Shown: in pieces, positions 1 through 7,063 of the stretch
Position numbering within the stretch: the stretch's first letter is position 1
Layout: each line of letters begins with the position of its first letter
From: an uncultured Lysobacteraceae bacterium
GTDB taxonomy: Bacteria; Pseudomonadota; Gammaproteobacteria; Xanthomonadales; Rhodanobacteraceae
Length of the DNA: 7,063 nt
Assembly (NCBI GenBank): GCA_946482585.1
Contig: CAMLSI010000279.1
Location: 1-7,063, forward strand
Direction of reading: 5' to 3'
Program-made: the position numbers and the translations under genes
The notes under the pieces: model-generated
What the model saw: the letters and a program-made list of their open reading frames with translations, nothing else
Databases searched by the model: none
What the model was told of the DNA's origin: nothing

Positions 1-380
1 CAGGCCAGCGAAGCGATGACGATGCGCGCGACAAGATCCGGCTGCGGCCCGGCAAACCACGCGATACCCGCGGTCGCGAGCAGTACCGGCGCGAGCAGCC
101 AGGCGCTTTCGGGCAGGCCGTAGAACTGCCGCATCGCGCGCCAGCAACCGGCGATGCCGAGCATCACCAGGCCGTTGCCGAGCGGCAGCACGAACCAGGC
201 CGGCATGAACGCCTGCACCGCGAGCAGGATGCAGCCGCAGGCCTGCAACAAGGTGCCGATGCGCCAGCTGATCGCACTCGGACGCACAGCCGGCGGCAGA
301 TCGCGATGCATGAGTCCGAGCACGCCGCCGTTGAGCAGCATCATCAGCGCAACGATCAGGAACGCGGTCAGAGGGTCCAT
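1..380 (-). CDS. N-terminal membrane sensor region of a probable GGDEF-type signalling protein (partial, runs off left edge)
   Basis: The frame is open from the ATG at 380 to the window edge, giving 126 visible residues with no stop. They are strongly hydrophobic, with apparent membrane segments at about residues 4-24, 41-58, 62-80, 93-110 and one starting near 116. Short basic or polar turns separate them (HRD at 25-27, WRAMRQFYG at 80-88). This pattern, including the LPLGNGL stretch at 65-71, resembles the N-terminal multi-pass sensor of membrane diguanylate cyclases in Xanthomonadales. The GGDEF domain itself would lie outside the window, so the enzymatic role (making cyclic di-GMP) is inferred from resemblance only. 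An in-frame ATG at 413 would add 11 residues (MLAAIPASWQA). I prefer 380 because the protein then begins directly with the first membrane helix and the candidate promoter lies just upstream. It could also be another multi-pass sensor protein, such as a histidine kinase. Confidence 0.7.
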   Translation of the reverse strand, partial: MDPLTAFLIVALMMLLNGGVLGLMHRDLPPAVRPSAISWRIGTLLQACGCILLAVQAFMPAWFVLPLGNGLVMLGIAGCWRAMRQFYGLPESAWLLAPVLLATAGIAWFAGPQPDLVARIVIASLA

Positions 381-408
381 TGCCTGCCAGGAAGCCGGGA
401 TGGCGGCA

Positions 409-436
409 AGCATAAACCCGCCCCGCGATTCCCGAA
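409..436 (-). promoter_or_regulatory. Candidate sigma70-type promoter for the membrane-sensor gene
   Basis: On the minus strand, TTCGGG (436-431) and TATGCT (414-409) are separated by 16 nt. The -10 matches the consensus at four of six bases and the -35 is weak. Transcription would begin near 402, about 20 nt before the ATG at 380. This fits only if 380 is the true start, because the -10 overlaps the alternative ATG at 413. It lies downstream of the lipocalin terminator candidate, so the sensor gene would have its own promoter. Confidence 0.3.
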
Positions 437-451
437 GGCGGTTTCCTGGCT

Positions 452-491
452 GACAAACGAACGCCGCGGCACCTCAGGAATGCCGCGGCGT
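452..491 (-). terminator. Terminator-like hairpin after the lipocalin gene
   Basis: A perfect 11-bp inverted repeat, ACGCCGCGGCA (461-471) and TGCCGCGGCGT (481-491), encloses a 9-nt loop. Read on the minus strand it starts 52 nt past the lipocalin stop codon and is followed by TCGTTTGTC (460-452), a short, imperfect T-rich tail. Its position between two same-strand genes and its strong GC stem fit intrinsic termination of the helix-bundle and lipocalin operon. The tail is weak, so termination may be partial. Confidence 0.55.
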
Positions 492-543
492 CGTCCGTTG
501 CGTGCGGCGCCTTGGATCGCCGCCGGCAGCGGAAACCGTTGCG

Positions 544-1098
544 CTAGTGCGCGTCGCGGAATCGCAGTCTCGTCGTGTCGTAGCCCAGAGCACGCGCACG
601 ATCCACGAGCGCCTCGCGTTGCGTCGCATCGATGTGCTGCGCGCGCGTCAGCAGCCACAGGTACTTGCGGTCCTTGCCGCCGACGATGCTCCATCGATAG
701 TCGGGATCGAGCGCAACGATGCGGTATTCCGCGTGCGTGAACGGCAGCCAGCGCCAGCCCTTGGGCAGGAACGTGACGGCCAGCAGGCCGGGCTCGCGCG
801 GATCGTCGACTTCAGCCGTTCCGATCGCCGAATCGCTGGTGCCGTTGTCGCGCAGGCAGCGATTCATCACTTCGACCGTGCCGTCGGCGAGCGGCGTGTA
901 CGTGGCCGACACGTCGCGATGGCAATGTTTCTGAAAGCGGTTGGGCAGGCGCGCCTGCTCGTGCCAGGTGCCCGCGTAGCGCTGCAGATCGACCGCCGCC
1001 ACCGTGGCGACATCGGCGTCGACCGAGGTCGCCGGCGCGACACCCGCGAGCGCGAGTGCCGCGATGCCGGCGAGGCGGGTCAGCGGAGAGATGTCCAT
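544..1098 (-). CDS. Blc-type bacterial lipocalin with Sec signal peptide
   Basis: This 184-residue protein belongs to the lipocalin family, whose members fold as an eight-stranded barrel and bind lipids or other hydrophobic ligands in the cell envelope. An N-terminal hydrophobic stretch (about residues 9-23) ends in a small-residue region (APATSVDA, 21-28) that suits signal peptidase I. The family signature GxW follows at 43-45 in YAGTWHEQARLPNRFQK. The late conserved block is DYRWSIVGG (133-141) and YLWLLTR (146-152), with the closing arginine at 152. Length and motif spacing match E. coli Blc. Unlike Blc, there is no lipobox cysteine, so it should be a soluble periplasmic protein rather than a lipoprotein. 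Cysteines 59 and 81 could form a disulfide. The gene starts 12 nt after the DUF2383-type gene and is probably co-transcribed with it. The ligand cannot be told from sequence. The family call is firm; the role in membrane maintenance is inferred from Blc. Confidence 0.9.
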   Translation of the reverse strand: MDISPLTRLAGIAALALAGVAPATSVDADVATVAAVDLQRYAGTWHEQARLPNRFQKHCHRDVSATYTPLADGTVEVMNRCLRDNGTSDSAIGTAEVDDPREPGLLAVTFLPKGWRWLPFTHAEYRIVALDPDYRWSIVGGKDRKYLWLLTRAQHIDATQREALVDRARALGYDTTRLRFRDAH

Positions 1099-1110
1099 GA
1101 CCCGCAGGCC

Positions 1111-1560
1111 TCAGGCCACGCTGCGCAGCGCGAGCCGGCGCGTCGCGTCGCCGGCGCGCTGGATCGCCTGCACGTGACGCTTCAGCGCACCGCGCACGCG
1201 CATGTCCGGATAGTTGGCGAACAGCGCCTCCATGCGCCGCAACAGGTTCGCATCGAGCGCATGCAGATCCTGCGCGGACCGTTGCGGCATGCGTCCGTCG
1301 AACCGGCCCGCGACCGCGGCGAACACGGAGGGCTCCGGCGCCGCCGCATCGCGTGCGGCTGCCGGCAAAACCTGGTTCAGCGATTCGAGCAGCGCCGCAT
1401 GCGCCTCGGCCGAATAGCCGAACGCATTGCGGATCTCGCGATCGACGACCGAGCGCGATGCGTGCAGATAGAACTCGCGCGCGTCGGCCAGGTGCTTGAG
1501 CGTTTCCTGCAGCAACTGCTGCGCGTCGGAGTGGTGATACGGCGAGCGGCTGGCGTTCAT
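1111..1560 (-). CDS. DUF2383 / PA2169-like four-helix-bundle protein
   Basis: This 149-residue, largely alpha-helical cytoplasmic protein has no signal peptide or membrane segment. The visible architecture is two amphipathic helices at about 11-36 and 38-65 (DAREFYLHASRSVVDREIR at 26-44, then FGYSAEAHAALLESLNQVL at 47-65). A short Ala/Pro-rich linker follows (66-78), then two more helices at about 95-117 and 119-146. The order 'dose, FY..A, D.EIR..F...A..H' resembles the DUF2383 (PA2169) family of ferritin-like four-helix bundles, but similarity is modest and the central linker is shorter than in PA2169. I see no clear ExxH iron-binding pair. Function is unknown, although members are often associated with stress conditions. 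The start at 1560 is supported by AGGAG 5 nt upstream. It is the first gene of a likely operon with the lipocalin and lies 193 nt after uup. Confidence 0.65.
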   Translation of the reverse strand: MNASRSPYHHSDAQQLLQETLKHLADAREFYLHASRSVVDREIRNAFGYSAEAHAALLESLNQVLPAAARDAAAPEPSVFAAVAGRFDGRMPQRSAQDLHALDANLLRRMEALFANYPDMRVRGALKRHVQAIQRAGDATRRLALRSVA

Positions 1561-1565
1561 GACGG

Positions 1566-1570
1566 CTCCT
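1566..1570 (-). promoter_or_regulatory. Ribosome binding site of the DUF2383-type gene
   Basis: AGGAG on the minus strand sits 5 nt before the ATG at 1560. It is the clearest Shine-Dalgarno sequence in the window, and it fixes the start of the first gene of the two-gene operon. No convincing -35/-10 pair was found in the 193-nt gap upstream: TTGACC (1645-1640) is a good -35 match but lacks a matching -10. Confidence 0.7.
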
Positions 1571-1706
1571 GCGGCGGATACACGACAGAAACACGTCAGG
1601 CTTCGTGCCAGAGCGTCGAGCCGGCACTCGCACCTTTCCGGTCAACGACTTGGCCGCTGCACTCACACGGCCTCGACGGCAGATTGCAAGACGCGCACGG
1701 AGCGCT

Positions 1707-1719
1707 GTGCAGCCTGCAC
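1707..1719. repeat. Short perfect inverted repeat in the uup to DUF2383-type gene gap
   Basis: GTGCAG and CTGCAC flank a single base, making a 13-nt interrupted palindrome 35 nt beyond the uup stop codon. It has no T tract on either side, so it is not a standard intrinsic terminator. It is short enough to occur by chance and could equally be an operator half-site pair. It is recorded because the gap holds little else. Confidence 0.3.
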
Positions 1720-1753
1720 GCCCGGATGGGCCCGCGCGACGTCGCTCCGCGCC

Positions 1754-3637
<1,884 letters not shown>

Positions 3638-3667
3638 TGCGGGTACCGCCTGAACGGGGGGGCGCGA

Positions 3668-3696
3668 AGGATAGCGCGGGTCGTGACGGCAGCGGC
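3668..3696 (-). promoter_or_regulatory. Weak candidate promoter for uup
   Basis: On the minus strand TATCCT (3673-3668) matches the -10 consensus at four of six bases and would place transcription start near 3660, roughly 20 nt before the uup ATG. The -35 position about 17 nt upstream (near 3691-3696) falls in GC-rich sequence with no good match. That position coincides with the centre of the inverted repeat at 3685-3703, which could mean a bound regulator at the -35. Confidence 0.25.
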
Positions 3697-3703
3697 TGCC
3701 GTC
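3685..3703. repeat. Perfect 8-bp inverted repeat upstream of uup
   Basis: GACGGCAG (3685-3692) and CTGCCGTC (3696-3703) pair perfectly around the 3-nt loop CGG. On the plus strand the stem is followed by TTCCTCT, which gives it a terminator-like look, but no plus-strand gene lies upstream to be terminated. Its position over the expected uup -35 makes an operator equally possible. Confidence 0.45.
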
Positions 3704-4088
3704 TTCCTCTCGGCGTGCGGCGATGCGGCAGGGATGGCTGCCCGGCGCACGCGGCTACGTCGCCGTGCAATTGGACGCCATACGCCAACGCACCATGAAA
3801 CGTGACCGGCTTCACGGATTGCCGGAGGGGGAAAGCCGGCGCTCCGTTCGGCGCGAGCCACCGGGCCGCGCCGTCCACCGCCATCGGTCGAGGTCGACGC
3901 CGCCGCCGCGCGCGACGGGCGGCCTCGGCCGGCCACCGCCCCATCCGCACAGGGCCCTCTCGCCGTGCCGCCCGTGCGCAGCGGAAATTCCTCGCCATTA
4001 TGGAACATCGATCGCTCCGGGATCCCCGAACGGGCGAAGCACCGGACTGGCAATCGTATCGTCGCGTCGCACCCGATCAGGCAGCTTG

Positions 4089-4102
4089 CCGCGCCGGCGC
4101 GG
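4089..4102. repeat. 14-nt perfect GC palindrome upstream of the metalloprotease gene
   Basis: CCGCGCCGGCGCGG is fully self-complementary and sits 11 nt before the candidate -35 of the metalloprotease gene. Palindromes made only of G and C are common by chance in DNA this GC-rich, so regulatory meaning is uncertain. Confidence 0.3.
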
Positions 4103-4113
4103 GACTTTTCGCA

Positions 4114-4141
4114 TTTACGCCGGGCGCGCGCTTTGGATAAG
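4114..4141 (+). promoter_or_regulatory. Candidate sigma70-type promoter for the metalloprotease gene
   Basis: TTTACG (4114-4119) and GATAAG (4136-4141) each match the consensus at four of six bases and are 16 nt apart. Transcription would start near 4148, giving a leader of about 24 nt before the ATG at 4172. The pair lies in a locally less GC-rich stretch just before the gene. Confidence 0.35.
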
Positions 4142-4171
4142 GTCGCGGGGATCTTCGCCACCGACACGTCC

Positions 4172-6601
4172 ATGACTGTTCTCCTGCGCTGGTTCGCTGC
4201 CGCTGCCCTGTTCGGCCTCTGCCCCGTCGTCTTCGCCGCGGAACGCGCGCCCGACCCGCTCGACGGACTCGAACGCAAGGACGGCTTCTTCGAAGTCTGG
4301 ACCGATGCGGCCAAGGGCCGGCTGCTGCTCGGCCTCGAGCGGCTCGATACGCCGCTGCTGCTGGTGACCGCGCTGCCGCACGGACTGGGCTCCAACGACG
4401 TCGGCCTCGACCGCGGCCAGCCCGGCAACGTCCGCGAGGTCGAATTCCGCCGCGCCGGACCGCGCGTACTGCTGGTCGAGCGCAACACGCGCTATGCGGC
4501 CAGCGCCGCGGATGCGGCCGAACGCCGCGCGGCGCACGACGCCTTCGCCGAATCCGTGCTCTGGGCCGGCGACGCGCTCGAGTCGCCGCGCAGCGAACGC
4601 ATCATCGTGGACTTTTCCACATTTCTTGTATCCGACCGGCACGGCGTCGCCGACCGGCTGGAGCAGTCCAAGCAGGGCAAGTACAGCGTCGACGACAAGC
4701 GCAGCGCCATACTGCTCGACGAAGCGCGCAGCTTTCCCGACAACACCGAACTCGAAGCGCTGCTGACCTTCCAGGGCGCGGGCGAAGGCGAATTCGTGCG
4801 CCAGGTCAGCATGGATCCGACCGCGCTCACACTGCGCCAGCACATCAGTCTCGTGCGTCTGCCGCCGGACGGTTTCCGGCCACGCCGCTACCATCCGGCC
4901 TCGGGTGGTTTCAGCCAGGGCGTGTTCGATTTCTCGCAGCCGCTCGCCGCGAGCCTCGACGTGCGCGTGCAGCCGCGGTTCCGTCTCGAGAAAACCGATC
5001 CGGCCGCGGCATCGAGCCCGGTCCGGAAACCGATCGTGTTCTACCTCGATCCGGGAACGCCAGAACCGGTGCGGTCGGCACTGCTCGACGGCGCGAACTG
5101 GTGGAAGCGTTCGTTCGAGCGCGCGGGCTTCCAGGACGCGTTCCGCGCCGAGCTCCTGCCCGACGGCATCGATCCGATGGACGTGCGCTACAACACGATA
5201 CTCTGGGTGCACCGCGCGACGCGCGGCTGGTCCTACGGCGCAGCGCTGACCGATCCGCGCACCGGCGAGATCATCAAAGGCGCCGTCACGCTGGGTTCGC
5301 AGCGCGTGCGCCAGGACATCCTGATCGCCGAGGCGCTCCTCGCGCCCTACGGCCGCCACGACGGCGACGCGCTCGCGAAACGCGCGCAGGACATGGCACT
5401 CGCCCGGCTGCGCCAGCTCGCCGCGCACGAGGTCGGCCATGCGCTCGGCTTCGCGCACAATTTCGCCGCGAGCCGCAGCCCCAACGGCTCGGTGCTCGAC
5501 TATCCGCATCCGATGCTCGACATCACCGACGCCCAGGGCCATGTCGCCCTGCAGACCGCCTACGGCGAAGGCACCGGCCCCTGGGACGACTTCATCGTGA
5601 AGCATGCCTACGGCGAATTCGCCGCGGACCAGGAAACCGAGGCGCTCGCGAAGCTGCGTGCCGATGCCGCCGCCATGGGCCTCGAATACGTCAGCGACGC
5701 GGACGCACGCAGCCCCGGCGCCGCCCATCCGAACGGTTTGCTGTGGGACTACGGCAGCTCTTCGCTGCAGACGTTCGACAAGCTCCTCGCGGTGCGCCGC
5801 CGCGCGCTCGCCGATTTCGGCCGCGGCGTGCTGCCGCCCGCGCGACAGCTCGGCGAACTCGAGGCGCGGCTCGTACCGGTGTATCTGCTGCACCGCTACC
5901 AGACCGAAGCGGTCGCGCGGCTCGTCGGCGGCGCGCGCTATCGCTACGGTCTTGCCGGCGACACAGTGCCGGGCGCGACACCGGTCGCGGCGGCCGATCA
6001 GCATGCCGCGCTCGAACGCCTGCTGCGCACCCTGAGCGCGGCCGAACTCGCGCTGCCCGCGAACGTGCTCGACAGCACGACGCCGCCGGGCAACGACTAC
6101 GAACGCACGCGCGAATATTTCGCGACACGCAGCGGCCCGCTGTTCGACCCGCTGTCCGCGGCCGCGGCCGCGAGCGCGCAGACCCTGCAGTTTCTGTTCG
6201 ATCCCGCCCGCCTCAACCGCGTCGCCTGGCAACATGCGCGCGACGCGGGCCAGCCCGGCATCGCCGCGATCTTCGCCGGCACGTTCCGCGCGACCTGGCA
6301 GCGCGACACCGCGACCGACGACCTGCCCGCCGCGACTGCGGTGCAGCTCGCGATCGACTGGACCACGCTCGACGCCGCGCTGAATCTGCTCGAAGCCGGC
6401 CAGCTCCACGCCCAGGTCGACGCCGACGTGCGCGCGCAGCTCACGCAGTGGCAGACATGGCTCGCGCAGCACGCTGCCGGCGACGGCGCCGCCGCAGCGA
6501 GCCGGCGCGAAGCCGCCGCACTGATCGGACGCTATTTCGCCGATCCGAAATCGGTGAAGCTGCGCCCGCTGCCGCCGATTCCGCCGGGAGCGCCGATCTG
6601 A
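4172..6601 (+). CDS. Secreted zinc-dependent metalloprotease (Met-zincin, DUF5117/DUF4953 type)
   Basis: This 809-residue exported protein has a signal peptide at residues 1-22 (basic RW, hydrophobic core, VFA before the likely cut ahead of AERAP). The N-terminal part (about 35-275, with KDGFFEVW at 36-43 and LLLVTALPHGLGS at 62-74) resembles the DUF5118/DUF5117 region of this family. The catalytic domain, matching DUF4953 (Pfam 'Met-zincin'), spans roughly 390-720. It carries the complete zinc site HEVGHALGFAH at 419-429, with ligands His419, His423, His429 and catalytic Glu420. The usual family motif SVMDYP appears here as SVLDYP (440-445), so leucine replaces the presumed Met-turn methionine. 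The start at 4172 is chosen because the signal peptide begins there; a longer open frame reaches back to 3965, and the ribosome binding site is weak either way. Length is typical for the family. The substrate is unknown. The enzyme should act in the periplasm or outside the cell. Confidence 0.88.
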   Translation: MTVLLRWFAAAALFGLCPVVFAAERAPDPLDGLERKDGFFEVWTDAAKGRLLLGLERLDTPLLLVTALPHGLGSNDVGLDRGQPGNVREVEFRRAGPRVLLVERNTRYAASAADAAERRAAHDAFAESVLWAGDALESPRSERIIVDFSTFLVSDRHGVADRLEQSKQGKYSVDDKRSAILLDEARSFPDNTELEALLTFQGAGEGEFVRQVSMDPTALTLRQHISLVRLPPDGFRPRRYHPASGGFSQGVFDFSQPLAASLDVRVQPRFRLEKTDPAAASSPVRKPIVFYLDPGTPEPVRSALLDGANWWKRSFERAGFQDAFRAELLPDGIDPMDVRYNTILWVHRATRGWSYGAALTDPRTGEIIKGAVTLGSQRVRQDILIAEALLAPYGRHDGDALAKRAQDMALARLRQLAAHEVGHALGFAHNFAASRSPNGSVLDYPHPMLDITDAQGHVALQTAYGEGTGPWDDFIVKHAYGEFAADQETEALAKLRADAAAMGLEYVSDADARSPGAAHPNGLLWDYGSSSLQTFDKLLAVRRRALADFGRGVLPPARQLGELEARLVPVYLLHRYQTEAVARLVGGARYRYGLAGDTVPGATPVAAADQHAALERLLRTLSAAELALPANVLDSTTPPGNDYERTREYFATRSGPLFDPLSAAAAASAQTLQFLFDPARLNRVAWQHARDAGQPGIAAIFAGTFRATWQRDTATDDLPAATAVQLAIDWTTLDAALNLLEAGQLHAQVDADVRAQLTQWQTWLAQHAAGDGAAAASRREAAALIGRYFADPKSVKLRPLPPIPPGAPI

Positions 6602-6626
6602 TACCCGACGTTTGTGTGATCAAAAC

Positions 6627-7063
6627 TCAACGCCCCACGAGCAGGCCAACACGCCGAAAATGTGACGCAAGCAGGCTACGCTCATTCTCGCTGTAGCCGA
6701 AATCGCCCGATGATGATGCCCAAGCCGTCATGATGCGATCAGTTGCCCGGATAATTCGCTCGCGCATTTCCGCAACTGGCTCATCGATTGCTACAGCAAG
6801 CCGATCAAACGAGGCTACGTTAACGTCTTCCCACCGTTTTGATCTCGCGAGATTCAGCGCAAGTGCATCGTTGTACTCAAAAGTGATAGTCGATACGAAA
6901 TCATAAGCGGGCGACAATCTTGCTCGAACGCCATCCGGATACACAACACTCCAGTTCTTATGATGAGCATCGCCGTTTCCGGAGATGGCGACAAACACAA
7001 GTCGCAAGATAAACTCGTCGAAACTGGCATCACCAGCGATCGAATGTATCAATCGACCTATCG
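6627..7063 (-). CDS. HipA-family serine/threonine kinase, C-terminal fragment (runs off right edge)
   Basis: 144 residues are visible, and the frame stays open to the window edge, so the true start lies outside. A TTG at 7052 is in frame but is not a plausible start because it falls inside the conserved kinase domain. The HipA C-terminal kinase signature is clear. ISGNGDAHHKNWS (visible residues 26-38) is the catalytic loop, with the presumed catalytic Asp31 and with Lys35 and Asn36. LSPAYDF (49-55) carries the metal-binding Asp54. HipA toxins phosphorylate targets such as glutamyl-tRNA synthetase and are normally paired with a DNA-binding HipB antitoxin. Any such partner would be outside the window, so toxin function is inferred. 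The stretch is clearly less GC-rich than the other genes (about 45% in 6841-6900), which suggests acquisition. It converges on the metalloprotease gene with a 25-nt gap. Confidence 0.82.
   Translation of the reverse strand, partial: IGRLIHSIAGDASFDEFILRLVFVAISGNGDAHHKNWSVVYPDGVRARLSPAYDFVSTITFEYNDALALNLARSKRWEDVNVASFDRLAVAIDEPVAEMRERIIRATDRIMTAWASSSGDFGYSENERSLLASHFRRVGLLVGR

Larger units (their letters stand above)
3638..4171. other. 534-nt divergent intergenic region
   Basis: This is the gap between the divergent starts of uup and the metalloprotease gene. It holds a candidate uup promoter, an 8-bp inverted repeat over it, a seven-G run (3656-3662), a 14-nt GC palindrome (4089-4102) and a candidate metalloprotease promoter. 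A weaker pairing, CCGGCTT (3806-3812) with AAGCCGG (3833-3839), encloses 20 nt that include a GGAGGGGG run. Open frames cross the region in several phases, but none has a recognisable protein, a good ribosome binding site or the codon bias of the neighbouring genes. I see no tRNA or known riboswitch pattern in it. Confidence 0.6.

Noticed and set aside
1600..1610. A sigma54-like -24 element (TGGCACG on the minus strand) before the DUF2383-type gene
   Set aside because: The -24 half is perfect, but the -12 half at the right spacing reads CTGA instead of TTGC, missing the near-invariant GC.
1736..1745. 10-nt palindrome GCGACGTCGC close to the end of uup, considered as a uup terminator
   Set aside because: The stem is only 5 bp with no loop and no T tract follows on the minus strand. 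Such short GC palindromes are expected by chance here.
4000..4140. A possible 46-residue leader peptide (starting MEHRSLRD) upstream of the metalloprotease gene
   Set aside because: Only about 56% of its third codon positions are G or C, far below the neighbouring genes. It lacks a good ribosome binding site and overlaps the candidate promoter.
4115..6472. A 785-codon minus-strand open frame opposite the metalloprotease gene
   Set aside because: It is antisense to a gene with a signal peptide and an intact zinc motif, has no recognisable domain, and shows the Arg/Ala/Glu/Gly-rich composition of a shadow frame.
6602..6626. Possible bidirectional terminator between the convergent metalloprotease and HipA-like genes
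   Set aside because: The 25-nt gap has only a 4-bp GTTT/AAAC pairing and the palindrome TGATCA, too weak for an intrinsic terminator.

Overview
The window is about 7 kb of very GC-rich bacterial DNA. By eye it is close to 70% GC for the first 6.6 kb, with strong G/C preference at third codon positions. The gene families point to a gammaproteobacterium, most likely a Xanthomonadales-type organism (Xanthomonadaceae or Rhodanobacteraceae): Uup, a large secreted Met-zincin metalloprotease, and a membrane-sensor N-terminus of the type seen in diguanylate cyclases. That placement is inferred from protein resemblance alone.

Layout from left to right. Four minus-strand genes fill 1-3637. In transcription order they are the ABC-F ATPase gene uup (3637-1754), a small DUF2383-type four-helix-bundle protein (1560-1111), a Blc-type lipocalin with a signal peptide (1098-544), and the N-terminal membrane part of a probable signalling protein (380 running off the left edge). 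The helix-bundle and lipocalin genes are 12 nt apart and form a likely two-gene operon. It opens with a good Shine-Dalgarno sequence and closes with a terminator-like hairpin (461-491). A 534-nt divergent intergenic region (3638-4171) follows. It holds candidate promoters for both flanking genes and two perfect inverted repeats, but no convincing gene. On the plus strand, 4172-6601 encodes an 809-residue secreted zinc metalloprotease with a complete HExxHxxGxxH site. Convergent to it, separated by only 25 nt, is the 3' end of a HipA-family kinase gene (minus strand) that runs off the right edge.

The genes do not form one pathway. Uup is a ribosome-associated housekeeping factor. The helix-bundle and lipocalin pair looks like an envelope or stress module. 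The metalloprotease is an independent exported enzyme. The HipA-like fragment lies in DNA visibly poorer in G+C than everything to its left, which suggests an acquired toxin-antitoxin type module whose boundary lies just after the metalloprotease stop codon.

I found no RNA genes, CRISPR array, insertion sequence or clearly undescribed system. The points most worth a second look are the composition break at the HipA-like gene and the leucine at the metalloprotease's apparent Met-turn.
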